Shown here: positions 29,480 through 38,423 of the stretch, one piece after another | Layout of the letters: each line of letters begins with the position of its first letter | Position numbering within the stretch: the first letter of the stretch is position 1 | From: Pseudarthrobacter phenanthrenivorans | Lineage (GTDB): Bacteria; Actinomycetota; Actinomycetes; Actinomycetales; Micrococcaceae | Reading direction: 5' to 3' | NCBI RefSeq assembly: GCF_000813845.1 | Contig: NZ_JWTB01000032.1 | Location: 21,131-85,130 of the forward strand | Length of the DNA stretch: 64,000 nucleotides | Notes under the pieces: model-generated | Seen by the model: only the letters and a program-made list of their open reading frames with translations | The model's database searches: none | What the model was told of the DNA's origin: nothing | Program-made: the position numbers and the translations under genes

Positions 29480-30694
29480 TCAGGACGGGTACGACGGCGG
29501 CTCCCACCCGGCTGCCTCCGCCCAGGCCGACATCAGCGGCCAGGCGACATCGGTGAACCAGGGTTCCTTGGCTTCCGCATAGCCCCGGGTGGTGCCTGAA
29601 CCGGCAAACCGTGCGGCGAGGCCCACCTTGTGCGCCTGGTAAAGCCGAAGCGCGGCGGGATCGCTCCGCAGCCAGTCACGGAACAGAAGGGCATAACGCC
29701 ACCCGGCCGAGCCTGCAGCCCGGACATGGACGTTCACAGCCCGGCACGGGTCCGCATTGGCGTGGAACCGCTTGAGCCACTGGGACGGGTCGGGTGCGTA
29801 CGGCTTGGGCGTGTCCGACCCTACGCCCCGGACCTGCGGGAACCCGGCGGCAGTGAGGAGCGGGGCCAGCCTTTCGGCAGCCTCAAGGTCCGGCACCGCA
29901 ACCTGCAGGTCGATGACGTCCTTGGCGGCCAGGCCGGGAATGGAGGTGGAGCCAACGTGGTCCACCGCCAGGATGAGGCCGGGAGCAGCCGCCAGAAGCC
30001 GCGCCGCGATCCTGGCTGCCTCCCGTTCCCACTCCTCACGGTGCGGCTCCAGCACCGGTCCGCCATGGCGTGGAGCGCGTGTCCCCGCGGCAAGGTTGTG
30101 GGCATACGGCACCAGCCGCGCGTCCCAGAGCCGGTCCACCTGGTCCAGGACGTGCTGCAGCGTGCCGGAGTTGTCCAGGACGACGTCGGCCGCGGCCAGG
30201 CGGTCCCCGCGGGTGGCCTGGGCGGCCATCCGGGCACGCGCCGCATCCGGGGTCATCCCCCGGATGTCCAGCATGCGCTGCATCCGCACATCGTCAGGGG
30301 CGTCCACCACCACTACGAGGTGGAATGCGGTGCCCTGGCCGGTCTCCACCAGGAGGGGGATGTCCTGGACCACCACCGCGTCGGGCGCAGCTGCAGCGGT
30401 GATGGCTGCGGCCCGGGCACGCACCAAGGGGTGGACGATCGCGTTCAGCGCAGAAAGGCGTTCCGGGTTGCCGAACACCGCCCCGCCAAGCCGCGGACGG
30501 TCAAGCCGCCCGTCGTCGTCGAGCATCCCGGGACCGAACTCCGCCACGATGCGGTCCAGCCCCTCAGTCCCCGGTTCAACCACCTCCCGGGCCAAGGCGT
30601 CGGCGTCCACCAGCACGGCGCCGCGTTCCTTGAGCCGCCCGGCCACCACCGATTTTCCCGAGGCGATTCCGCCCGTCAATCCGATCTTCAGCAC
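29480..30694 (-). CDS. coaE: Dephospho-CoA kinase fused to a GrpB (UPF0157) domain
   Basis: Last step of coenzyme A synthesis: phosphorylates dephospho-CoA. 404 aa. Residues 1-200 are the kinase (Walker A GLTGGIASGKS, DADALAREVV, QDIPLLVETG). Residues about 215-400 are a GrpB/UPF0157 domain of the nucleotidyltransferase fold (VDHVGSTSIPGLAAKDVIDL with the GSxSxPGL-like core and acidic residues). Mycobacterial CoaE has the same two-domain layout, where the second domain aids folding or regulation; here that is inferred. ATG at 30694, 61 bp from the divergent YigZ gene. Confidence 0.94.
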   Translation of the reverse strand: MLKIGLTGGIASGKSVVAGRLKERGAVLVDADALAREVVEPGTEGLDRIVAEFGPGMLDDDGRLDRPRLGGAVFGNPERLSALNAIVHPLVRARAAAITAAAAPDAVVVQDIPLLVETGQGTAFHLVVVVDAPDDVRMQRMLDIRGMTPDAARARMAAQATRGDRLAAADVVLDNSGTLQHVLDQVDRLWDARLVPYAHNLAAGTRAPRHGGPVLEPHREEWEREAARIAARLLAAAPGLILAVDHVGSTSIPGLAAKDVIDLQVAVPDLEAAERLAPLLTAAGFPQVRGVGSDTPKPYAPDPSQWLKRFHANADPCRAVNVHVRAAGSAGWRYALLFRDWLRSDPAALRLYQAHKVGLAARFAGSGTTRGYAEAKEPWFTDVAWPLMSAWAEAAGWEPPSYPS

Positions 30695-30755
30695 CCTCCC
30701 ACCCTACTGAACAGGTGGGCGCGACCAGCCCACCGGAAGCACTTAGACTGGGCGG

Positions 30756-31445
30756 GTGCAAGATCACGACAGCCGGGCAACTGCCTACACCACGCTGGCA
30801 GCGGGGAAGGACTTCCGGCACGAACTCGAGGTCAAGCGCTCCAGGTTCATCACGGTCCTGCGGAGGGCCGGTACGGAAGACGCCGCCCGGGACCTCGTGG
30901 CCGGCCTGCGCCGCGAGTTCCACGATGCCCGCCACCACTGTTCCGCATTCGTCATCGGCGCGGACCGGACCGTCCAACGGTCCAGTGACGACGGCGAACC
31001 CGCCGGCACCGCCGGTATTCCGATGCTGGAGGCCCTGCTGAAGCGCGAAACGGCACCCGGGGTGAGCGACCTCAGCGACGTCAGTGCCGTCGTCGTGCGC
31101 TATTTCGGCGGCATCCTGCTCGGCGCTGGCGGGCTTGTGCGCGCCTATTCCGAATCCGTGTCCACCGCACTTGACCTGGCGCCCCTGGTCCGCCGCAGCA
31201 GGCTGAGGATCTGTTCCATGGCGGTACCGCACGCTGAAGCGGGGCGGCTGGAGAACGACCTGCGCGCTGCAGGCACGGTCATGGCGGACACCAGCTACGG
31301 GGAACGGCACGCGGTGCTGCGGATTGCCGTCCCGGACGACGCCGCAGCGATTGCCGCTGCAGCGGACCGGATCCAGCAGCTGACGGCCGGCACCGCCACC
31401 CTCGCAGCCGGGGGAACGGAATGGGTGGATGAATCCGTCGGCTGA
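30756..31445 (+). CDS. YigZ/IMPACT family protein
   Basis: 229 aa. The UPF0029 N-terminal domain shows ELEVKRSRFITVL, DARHHCSAFVIG, SSDDGEPAGTAGIPML and VVRYFGGILLGAGGLVRAYS, all signature stretches. A ferredoxin-like C-terminal domain follows from about residue 145. Eukaryotic IMPACT affects translation control through Gcn1; the bacterial role is not established, with links to ribosomes suggested. Start is a GTG at 30756. The next gene begins 17 nt before its stop. Confidence 0.9.
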   Translation: MQDHDSRATAYTTLAAGKDFRHELEVKRSRFITVLRRAGTEDAARDLVAGLRREFHDARHHCSAFVIGADRTVQRSSDDGEPAGTAGIPMLEALLKRETAPGVSDLSDVSAVVVRYFGGILLGAGGLVRAYSESVSTALDLAPLVRRSRLRICSMAVPHAEAGRLENDLRAAGTVMADTSYGERHAVLRIAVPDDAAAIAAAADRIQQLTAGTATLAAGGTEWVDESVG

Positions 31446-31929
31446 CGTCAGCCTGGTGGACGTGGATCAGGAAGTGGCGGACCAGCTCCTGGCACTGGCC
31501 AAACGCGACGCCTCCCCGGATGAGGTCGCTCCCCCGCTGGGCGGCCCCGGCTGGAACCTTGAACGTACGGCCTGGTTCTTCAGCTACCACTCCGCCGCCG
31601 CCGCGGGCCTGGACGGACCGGCAGCGGAAAAATCATGGGCGGTGTTCTGTGGCCAGTCCATCGCCGGTTCCGTCCGCCTCAAGCGTGACGGCGCCGCCCT
31701 GGTCCCCACGGCGGAGACGGGGATTTGGCTTGGCCGGAGTTTCCGTTCCCGCGGCATCGGCGGCGCCGCCCTTGACCTTGTCCTGGCGGAAGCCCGGCGG
31801 GCCGGCCTGCAACGCGTCATCGCCCGCACGCTGGCCGGAAACAGCAGCGCACAGCGGCTGCTCGCCGCAGCCGGGGCGGCACTGACGCAGGACAGCGACG
31901 GAACAGTCCTCGCCGTCGTCGACCTTTAG
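31429..31929 (+). CDS. GNAT acetyltransferase
   Basis: 166-aa GNAT protein; the acetyl-CoA loop is SFRSRGIGGAALDLVLAEAR and the terminal strand region NSSAQRLLAAAGA. The acceptor is unknown. ATG at 31429 overlaps the 3' end of the YigZ gene, so the two form an operon that ends at the terminator 31948-31982. Confidence 0.8.
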   Translation: MNPSADVSLVDVDQEVADQLLALAKRDASPDEVAPPLGGPGWNLERTAWFFSYHSAAAAGLDGPAAEKSWAVFCGQSIAGSVRLKRDGAALVPTAETGIWLGRSFRSRGIGGAALDLVLAEARRAGLQRVIARTLAGNSSAQRLLAAAGAALTQDSDGTVLAVVDL

Positions 31930-31947
31930 TCGCATCGCCTTAAAGGC

Positions 31948-31982
31948 AAGAGACCCCCTGCCGGTGTGGCAGGGGGTCTCTT
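31948..31982 (+). terminator. Bidirectional terminator between the acetyltransferase and rpsA
   Basis: Perfect 15-bp stem (31948-31962 AAGAGACCCCCTGCC, 31968-31982) with a GGTGT loop, ending in TT on both strands, between converging genes. Classic two-way terminator. Confidence 0.85.
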
Positions 31983-32010
31983 GGAGCCCGGTTACCCGGG
32001 CCGGTGGCAA

Positions 32011-33486
32011 TTAGTTGCCGGTCAGCTTCTCACGCAGGGCAGCAAGTGCCTCGTCCGAAGCCAGGGTGCCGGCACCGGAGTCGGTGGCAGCAGGCTCAGA
32101 GGAGTAGCTGGTGGCGCCGGAGTCGCCGTCACCGGACGTTGCGGCAGCAGCGTCGTCGGCAGCGTGCTGGGCAACCTGCTTCTTGTGGGCTTCCCAACGT
32201 GCCTGGGCGTCAGCGTACTGCTGCTCCCAAGCGGCGCGCTGTGCTTCGTAGCCCTCGAGCCATTCGTTGGACTCGGGGTCGAAGCCCTCGGGGTACTTGT
32301 AGTTGCCCTCTTCGTCGTACTCTGCGGCCATGCCGTACAGGGCGGGATCGAATTCGGTGCTGTCAGCGTCGACGCCCTCGTTGGCCTGCTTGAGGGACAG
32401 CGAGATGCGGCGGCGCTCGAGGTCGATGTCGATGACCTTGACGAACAGTTCGTCGCCAACGGACACAACCTGCTCGGCCAGTTCAACGTGGCGCACGGCG
32501 AGCTCGGAGATGTGGACCAGGCCTTCGATGCCGTCTTCGACGCGGACGAACGCACCGAACGGAACCAGCTTGGTGACCTTACCCGGCACAACCTGGCCCA
32601 GGGCGTGGGTGCGGGCGAAGGTCTGCCACGGATCTTCCTGCGTAGCCTTGAGCGACAGGGAGACGCGCTCGCGGTCCAGGTCGACCTCGAGGACCTCGAC
32701 GGTGACTTCCTGGCCAACTTCGACAACCTCGGACGGGTGGTCGATGTGCTTCCAGGACAGCTCGGAAACGTGGACGAGGCCGTCTACGCCGCCCAGGTCC
32801 ACGAAGGCACCGAAGTTGACGATGGAGGAAACAACGCCGGGACGGACCTGGCCCTTTTCCAGCTTGTTGAGGAAGGTGGAGCGGACCTCGGACTGGGTCT
32901 GCTCGAGCCATGCACGGCGGGACAGAACAACGTTGTTGCGGTTCTTGTCCAGTTCGATGATCTTGGCTTCGATCTGCTGGCCGATGTACGGAGCCAGGTC
33001 GCGCACACGGCGCATCTCGACGAGGGATGCGGGCAGGAAGCCGCGCAGGCCGATGTCGAGGATAAGACCACCCTTGACAACCTCGATGACGGTACCGGTG
33101 ACAACACCGTCTTCTTCCTTGACCTTCTCGATGTCGCCCCAGGCACGCTCGTACTGAGCACGCTTCTTGGAGAGGATCAGACGGCCTTCTTTGTCTTCCT
33201 TGGTGAGCACCAGGGCTTCGACCTGATCGCCAACGGAGACGACGTCTCCGGGGTCAACGTCGTGCTTGATGGACAGCTCGCGGGAGGGGATGACACCTTC
33301 GGTCTTGTAACCGATGTCGAGCAGGACTTCATCGCGGTCGACCTTGACGACGGTACCTTCGACGAGATCTCCGTCGTTGAAGTACTTGATGGTGGCGTCG
33401 ACAGCTGCGAGGAAGTCCTCAGCGGTACCGATGTCGTTGATGGCGACCTGCGGGGTACCGGGCTTCTCGGTGGAGGTGATGGTCAT
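32011..33486 (-). CDS. rpsA: 30S ribosomal protein S1
   Basis: 491-aa mRNA-binding ribosomal protein with four S1 (OB-fold) domains at about residues 35-105, 125-190, 210-280 and 295-365, each with the V-x-G-x-V and FGAFV/GFLP elements (for example VNFGAFVDLGGVDGLVHVSE). Gram-positive S1 usually has four such domains, versus six in E. coli. A C-terminal tail of about 120 residues is acidic and then Ala/Ser-rich, and carries the short Trp-rich stretch seen in actinobacteria. ATG at 33486; promoter near 33670-33699 gives a leader of about 175 nt. Confidence 0.97.
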   Translation of the reverse strand: MTITSTEKPGTPQVAINDIGTAEDFLAAVDATIKYFNDGDLVEGTVVKVDRDEVLLDIGYKTEGVIPSRELSIKHDVDPGDVVSVGDQVEALVLTKEDKEGRLILSKKRAQYERAWGDIEKVKEEDGVVTGTVIEVVKGGLILDIGLRGFLPASLVEMRRVRDLAPYIGQQIEAKIIELDKNRNNVVLSRRAWLEQTQSEVRSTFLNKLEKGQVRPGVVSSIVNFGAFVDLGGVDGLVHVSELSWKHIDHPSEVVEVGQEVTVEVLEVDLDRERVSLSLKATQEDPWQTFARTHALGQVVPGKVTKLVPFGAFVRVEDGIEGLVHISELAVRHVELAEQVVSVGDELFVKVIDIDLERRRISLSLKQANEGVDADSTEFDPALYGMAAEYDEEGNYKYPEGFDPESNEWLEGYEAQRAAWEQQYADAQARWEAHKKQVAQHAADDAAAATSGDGDSGATSYSSEPAATDSGAGTLASDEALAALREKLTGN

Positions 33487-33621
33487 GTAGTAGGGGCTCC
33501 GTTGTGGATAGTTAGTCGGTCAGGCAAACCGGCGCGCCCGCGTCATGGAACGCAGGCGCGATTCGCGGTGAATCCGACGGATCCTCCGGGTCATCCTGAT
33601 TTTGTGCATTACTTTCTGGGT

Positions 33622-33638
33622 GCGGCCCCGGGGGCCGC
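33622..33638 (-). promoter_or_regulatory. GC-rich hairpin in the rpsA leader
   Basis: GCGGCCCC/GGGGCCGC inverted repeat (8-bp arms around one base; about three unpaired bases when folded) about 25 nt downstream of the predicted transcription start. It could affect mRNA stability or leader folding in rpsA autoregulation; no direct evidence. Confidence 0.35.
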
Positions 33639-33669
33639 AAGTGCGTGCACGCGCGGTACACGCCCGTTC

Positions 33670-33699
33670 ATTGTAGTCATTGCGGGCAACCGGGGTCAA
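33670..33699 (-). promoter_or_regulatory. Promoter of rpsA
   Basis: Minus strand: -35 TTGACC (33699-33694), 18-bp spacer, -10 TACAAT (33675-33670). A near-consensus promoter, fitting high expression of a ribosomal protein gene. Confidence 0.7.
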
Positions 33700-33712
33700 A
33701 GCGGCCGTTGGT

Positions 33713-35011
33713 TCAGAAGTGCGTCAGGCAGTGGGTGGCCCGTTCCACAGCAAACATCTGCTGCGCCTTGAATGCGGCGCCTTTGGCATGTTCCGAGATC
33801 CTGCCGGCTGCCGCCAGTGTCACCGGGCAGACGCCGCCGAGGTAGATCGAGGACAGCGCGGAGACATCCATGGCCAGGTCCGGGCCCTCCCCCGGGTCGA
33901 TGCGTTCGACGGCGGCCTGGCCGCCCTTAACCTCCAGCGCGAACGTTCCTGCCGTGAAGCCCAACGGGTCCCCCACTTCCAGCACGAGCCTTCCGTCCGA
34001 GGGGTAGTGCCGGGCCGCCAGGGCCTCCCGGACATCGAGGATCCGGAGCCAGAGCATGTCGCGGGGCTCGGAGGCTTCAACGCAGCGGGAGTCTTCGAGG
34101 GCCCATGGCAGCGGATCATCGACCATGGCTTCTTCCCACGTGACGCTCTCGACCAGGTCGATGGCAGCAAGGTACTGCCAGAGTTCCAGGTACGCGGTGT
34201 CGGTGGCGGCCACCAGGTCCACCACTTCCATGGTGTACGGCCGGGCGTCCCAGCCGGCGAACTTATAGGACACGTACCCGTCCACCGACCCGTCGGGCCC
34301 GTAGTGCAGCGCAACTTTGACTTTGGGATCCTCGTCCTCGGCCCGGCTGATGGATCCGGATGCGAGCTGGCGGTAGAACTCGTGCCGCCCGATCGAACCG
34401 GGCGTGAGGCGGTGCAGCTGTTCGAAGACGGCCGGCGCCAGGTCAAGGAGGACCTTGGGGTCGGCCACCTCCACCCGGCCCGTGGCAGGGTGGTTGAGGA
34501 CGAAGCGGCGGCTGGTGTCGACCTTGATGGACTGCTCCCGGGTGGCCACCCCGAACCCGAACCTGCTGTAAATCGAGGCCTCCGATGCAGTCAATGCCGC
34601 CATCGCCAGCCCTTCCCGGCGGGCGAGGCCCAGCTCCTCTGCCATCATGCGGCGCAGCAGCCCCCTGCGCCGGTGTGACGTCCGGACGGTCACCGCGGTG
34701 ACCAGCCGCGTGTCGAGCATACGGCCAAAGCCGATGTTCAGTGTTTTATCAAAGGTGCCGAAGGTTGCCACCGGGACGTTGGCCCCGAGGGCGTGGTCGG
34801 CCACTGGCCCCACCTGGTAGGCGCCGGTCATCACCCGCCCGTCGGCACGCTGCATCGCGATGCCCCTGTCCACCCGTTCGTCGCTGCGGCGGGCATCATG
34901 GAACCCGAAGGCGACGGCCCGCATCCAGTCGACGGTCTGCGGGTAGGCAGGATCTTCTTTGGCAGCCGGCTCGAAGCGCCGGATTTCATAGTTTCCACTC
35001 AGATCACCCAT
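33713..35011 (-). CDS. Eis-family N-acetyltransferase
   Basis: 432 aa, with the three-part Eis layout: an N-terminal GNAT domain (VTVRTSHRRRGLLRRMMAEEL, the acetyl-CoA loop, near residues 108-128), a second GNAT-like domain with YGPDGSVDGYVSYKF, and an SCP2-like C-terminal domain. It ends in Phe, as Eis enzymes do, the C-terminal carboxylate being the catalytic base. Mycobacterial Eis acetylates aminoglycosides; here the natural substrate is unknown. ATG at 35011 with a weak ribosome-binding site. Located just upstream of rpsA, same strand. Confidence 0.88.
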   Translation of the reverse strand: MGDLSGNYEIRRFEPAAKEDPAYPQTVDWMRAVAFGFHDARRSDERVDRGIAMQRADGRVMTGAYQVGPVADHALGANVPVATFGTFDKTLNIGFGRMLDTRLVTAVTVRTSHRRRGLLRRMMAEELGLARREGLAMAALTASEASIYSRFGFGVATREQSIKVDTSRRFVLNHPATGRVEVADPKVLLDLAPAVFEQLHRLTPGSIGRHEFYRQLASGSISRAEDEDPKVKVALHYGPDGSVDGYVSYKFAGWDARPYTMEVVDLVAATDTAYLELWQYLAAIDLVESVTWEEAMVDDPLPWALEDSRCVEASEPRDMLWLRILDVREALAARHYPSDGRLVLEVGDPLGFTAGTFALEVKGGQAAVERIDPGEGPDLAMDVSALSSIYLGGVCPVTLAAAGRISEHAKGAAFKAQQMFAVERATHCLTHF

Positions 35012-35055
35012 TTACCTGAGCCTAGTCAATGAATCCGGCGCCTGACCAGCAAAAA

Positions 35056-35077
35056 CGCCCCGGCTGGTGCCGGGGCG
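35056..35077 (-). terminator. Rho-independent terminator of polA
   Basis: Perfect 9-bp stem (35056-35064 CGCCCCGGC, 35069-35077) with a 4-nt loop, followed on the minus strand by TTTTT, 12 bp after the polA stop. A textbook intrinsic terminator. Confidence 0.88.
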
Positions 35078-35089
35078 CCGCGGGCGCCG

Positions 35090-37930
35090 TCAGTGGCCGG
35101 CGTCGTACCAGCTGGGTCCGACGCCGATCTGGACTTCCAGGGGCACGCTGAGGTCCGCGGCCGCTGCCATCTGCTCGGTCACCAGTTTCTCCACGGCTGC
35201 CCGCTCCCCCGCCGCGACTTCCAGGACGAGTTCGTCGTGGACCTGGAGTAGCATGCGGGATTTCAGGCCCTGCGCGTGCAGTTCGGCGTGGACGCCGAGC
35301 ATGGCACGTTTAATGATGTCCGCGGCGGACCCCTGGATGGGGCTGTTGAGCGCGATCCGTTCCGCGTTTTCGCGCAGCTGCCGGTCGGTGCTGGTGAGGT
35401 CCGGCAGGTAGCGGCGGCGCCCCTCGATGGTGGCCGTGTAGCCGTCCACCCTGGCCTGGTCCACCACGCCCCGGAGGTAGTCGCGGACGGCGCCGAAGCG
35501 GTCGAAGTAGTCCTTCATGAGGGTGCGGGCCTCGTCCACGGAAATTTCCAGCTGCTTGGACAGCCCAAAGGACGTCAGCCCGTAGGCCAGGCCATAGGAC
35601 ATCGCCTTCACCTTTGAGCGCATGGCGCTGGTGACCTGGTCCGTGGGGACGTGGAAGATGTTGGACCCGACGAAGCGGTGCAGGTCCTCGCCGTCCTTGT
35701 ACGCCTGGATCAGGCCCTCGTCACCGGAGAGGTGCGCCATGATCCGCATCTCGATCTGCGAGTAGTCGGCGGACAACAGGCATTCGTAGCCATCGCTGAC
35801 AACGAAGATCCCGCGCACTCGGCGGCCTTCCTCGCTGCGGATGGGGATGTTCTGCAGGTTGGGATTGTTGGACGAGATCCGGCCGGTGGCGGCCACGTTC
35901 TGGGCGTAGGTGGTGTGGATGCGGCCGTCCTCCGCCACCGACTTCTTCAGGGACTCGATCATCTGGCGGAGCTTCGCGGCCTCGCGGTGCGCCATGAGCT
36001 GGACCAGGAACTCGTGCCCGGTCTTTTCCAGCAGGTTCTTCAGGGACGCGGCGTCCGTGGTGTACCCGGATTTGATCTTCTTGGTCTTGGGGAGCTGGAG
36101 TTCGTCGAACAGGACGGTCTGCAGCTGCTTGGGCGAACCGAGGTTGACCTCGTGGCCAATGGCGGCGAAGGCCTGTTCCTGCGCCTGGTCGATGACCCGG
36201 GCGAGGTCGGCAAGCTGATCGTCCATCTTGTCCATGTCGATGGCGATGCCTGCAAGCTCCATATCCGCCAGGACACGGCTGACCGGCAGTTCAAGCGTGG
36301 ACAGCAATTCCTCCGCGCGGCGTTCCCTGAGTTCGCCTTCGAAAAAGCGGCTCAGCGCCAGCACGACGGCGCCGGCCTGCACCAGCGCGTCGGCCGCGGC
36401 GGCATCCCCGCCGTCGAAGGACAACTCCAGCTGCCCGGCCTTGGCCGTGGAGGCCGGAATCCCGACGTTCAGGTGGTGCTGGGCAAGCTCGGCCAGCTCA
36501 TAGGTGCGCCGGTCGGGCTGGATGAGGTAGCCGGAGATGGAGGTGTCGTCCACCACGCCCTCGAGCTCCAGGCCCCGTGCGGTCAAGGCCTTCAGCGCGG
36601 CCTTGAAGCCGTGCATCACCTTGGGCGACTCGGGGTCGCGCAGCCAGGCGGCCAGGACGTTCTCCGTCCCGGCGTCCTGGCCTGCGAGGTCGATGTAGAC
36701 GGCGGCGTCTGCCCTGACGATCGCAATGGCGGCAGCGTCCTCGCCGATGCGCCCCGGCACGAGGTCGACGGCGACGGCGGACCGCTGTCCGGCACCGGCG
36801 GCCAGGAAGGCGGCGAGTTCGTCTGCAGTGGCAGGGGTGGCGTAGGCGGGGGTGTCGATGCTCTCACGCTCGGCGGCGGGGGTGTCGGCGTCGCCATAGA
36901 GGGCGAACAGCCGCCCGCGGATGGCCTTGAACTCGAGCTGGTCGAAGAGGTCTTCCATGGCAGCCTGGTCGGGCCGGGGCTGGTAGAGGTCCTCCAGGGT
37001 GACGGGGAGGTCAAGATCGGTGTGCAGCTGGTTCAGCCGCCGGTTCCGCTTGACGGCGTCGACGTTTTCGCGCAGGGCATCGCCCACTTTGCCGCCGATG
37101 GAGTCGAGGTGTTCCAGGACGCCTTCAAGGCCGCCGTACTGGTTGATCCATTTCGCTGCCGTCTTTGGCCCGACCCCGGGCACGCCGGGCAGGTTGTCAG
37201 CCGTTTCGCCCACCAGCGCGGCGAGGTCTGAGTAGCGGGACGGGCTGACGAAGTACTTGGCTTCGATGGCGGCGGCGTCCATGCGCGGGATGTCGCTGAC
37301 ACCCTTTTTGGGGTACAGCACGAAGACGTTGTCCGTGATGAGCTGGAAGGCGTCGCGGTCGCCGGAGACCAGCAATACCTCGAAGCCGGCTTTTTCGCCC
37401 ATGGCGGCAAGCGTGGCCAGGATGTCGTCTGCCTCGTAGCCGGGCATCTTGATGGTCTTGATGCCCCAGGCCTCCATGACCTGCGCGATGAGGTCGATCT
37501 GGCCGCTCATTTCACGGGGCGTTTCGTTCCGGCCGCCCTTGTATTCGCTGTACTCGGTCTTGCGGTGGGTCGATTCGTCCGACACATCGAACGCCACCGC
37601 GATGTGGGTGGGCTGCTGCTCCTTGATGAGGTTGATCAGCATGGAGGTGAAGCCGTGGATGGCGTTGGTGTGCTGGCCGTTGGCGGTGGAGAACTTGTCC
37701 GCCGGGAGTGCGAAGAAGGCACGGAACGCCATGGAGTGGCCGTCAAGGACCAGCAGGCGCGGCTGGCCGGTGATGGGGATGACGGGGGCCTCGGTGGCTG
37801 AAACGGACCCACCGGCAGCGGGAGCGGCGGCCTTGGCAGCAGGTGCGGAGGCGGCGGATGAGTGCTGCACGGCAGCTTCCTCATCGATGGCCGGGGACGG
37901 GAAGGGGGCCGGTTTGGTTGTTTCACTCAC
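35090..37930 (-). CDS. polA: DNA polymerase I
   Basis: 946 aa. N-terminal Ala/Pro-rich tail (about 55 residues), then the 5'-3' exonuclease (LLVLDGHSMAFRAFFALP, GYEADDILAT, SGDRDAFQLI, GVPGVGPKTAAKW), a degenerate 3'-5' exonuclease fold in which DxE is replaced by VAVDLVPG, and the polymerase (motif A LLSADYSQIEMR, motif B RSKVKAMSYGLAYG, motif C QVHDELVLEV). So it should lack proofreading, as reported for the mycobacterial enzyme. Start set at the GTG at 37930 (VSETTKPAP); an ATG at 37951 is the alternative and would share bases with the divergent thioesterase start. Confidence 0.96.
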   Translation of the reverse strand: MSETTKPAPFPSPAIDEEAAVQHSSAASAPAAKAAAPAAGGSVSATEAPVIPITGQPRLLVLDGHSMAFRAFFALPADKFSTANGQHTNAIHGFTSMLINLIKEQQPTHIAVAFDVSDESTHRKTEYSEYKGGRNETPREMSGQIDLIAQVMEAWGIKTIKMPGYEADDILATLAAMGEKAGFEVLLVSGDRDAFQLITDNVFVLYPKKGVSDIPRMDAAAIEAKYFVSPSRYSDLAALVGETADNLPGVPGVGPKTAAKWINQYGGLEGVLEHLDSIGGKVGDALRENVDAVKRNRRLNQLHTDLDLPVTLEDLYQPRPDQAAMEDLFDQLEFKAIRGRLFALYGDADTPAAERESIDTPAYATPATADELAAFLAAGAGQRSAVAVDLVPGRIGEDAAAIAIVRADAAVYIDLAGQDAGTENVLAAWLRDPESPKVMHGFKAALKALTARGLELEGVVDDTSISGYLIQPDRRTYELAELAQHHLNVGIPASTAKAGQLELSFDGGDAAAADALVQAGAVVLALSRFFEGELRERRAEELLSTLELPVSRVLADMELAGIAIDMDKMDDQLADLARVIDQAQEQAFAAIGHEVNLGSPKQLQTVLFDELQLPKTKKIKSGYTTDAASLKNLLEKTGHEFLVQLMAHREAAKLRQMIESLKKSVAEDGRIHTTYAQNVAATGRISSNNPNLQNIPIRSEEGRRVRGIFVVSDGYECLLSADYSQIEMRIMAHLSGDEGLIQAYKDGEDLHRFVGSNIFHVPTDQVTSAMRSKVKAMSYGLAYGLTSFGLSKQLEISVDEARTLMKDYFDRFGAVRDYLRGVVDQARVDGYTATIEGRRRYLPDLTSTDRQLRENAERIALNSPIQGSAADIIKRAMLGVHAELHAQGLKSRMLLQVHDELVLEVAAGERAAVEKLVTEQMAAAADLSVPLEVQIGVGPSWYDAGH

Positions 37931-37949
37931 AGGTGCCAGCCTAGTTGCC

Positions 37950-38411
37950 ATGACTGACAATTTCACGCCGGGCGCTTTCGCCGACGAGCTGGCTGCTGCC
38001 GGTATTCCAGACCACATGCACGGCTGGCTGGGCCGCTTCGGAGTGGGCGCGCTGGTGGTCAAAATGGGGATCCGCTTCCTGGAGATGAGCCCGGAACGCA
38101 CCGTTGCCACCATGCCGGTGGAGGGCAACACACAGGTGGCCGGGATCCTTCACGGCGGCGCACACGTGGTCCTGGCCGAAACGCTGGGGTCCTTCTCGGC
38201 GGGGATGCACGCAGGCCCCGGACGGCACGCCGTCGGGATTGAGGTTAATGCCACACACCACCGGTCCATTGACAGCGGCACGGTGACCGGCACGTGCACC
38301 GCGATCCATCTGGGCCGGACACTGGCCACGCACGAAATCGTCATGACGGATGCGCAGGGGCGGCGCCTTTCCACCGCAAGGATCACCAACATGCTCCGGG
38401 ACAACGCCTAG
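37950..38411 (+). CDS. Hotdog-fold thioesterase, PaaI family
   Basis: 153-aa single hotdog domain. The motif GNTQVAGILHGGAHVVLAET, with HGG and the catalytic acidic residue in VLAET, is typical of PaaI/YbdB acyl-CoA thioesterases. Likely hydrolyses an aromatic or medium-chain acyl-CoA. ATG at 37950; the long open frame upstream runs opposite polA and is not coding. Divergent from polA with 19 bp between the chosen start codons, and convergent with the reductase 12 bp downstream. Confidence 0.9.
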   Translation: MTDNFTPGAFADELAAAGIPDHMHGWLGRFGVGALVVKMGIRFLEMSPERTVATMPVEGNTQVAGILHGGAHVVLAETLGSFSAGMHAGPGRHAVGIEVNATHHRSIDSGTVTGTCTAIHLGRTLATHEIVMTDAQGRRLSTARITNMLRDNA

Positions 38412-38423
38412 GGGCAGGCAGCC

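Noticed and set aside
29452..29481. GAACAGC/GCTGTTC repeat near uvrB as a LexA box
   Set aside because: Half-sites are 16 nt apart and overlap the coaE stop; does not match LexA spacing.
31966..33771. Plus-strand open frame of 601 aa opposite rpsA
   Set aside because: Shadow of S1 domains; runs through the rpsA promoter.
35651..37231. Plus-strand open frame of 526 aa opposite polA
   Set aside because: Shadow of PolA motifs.
37449..37949. N-terminal extension of the thioesterase gene
   Set aside because: The extension is antisense to polA and non-homologous; hotdog domain begins at the ATG at 37950.
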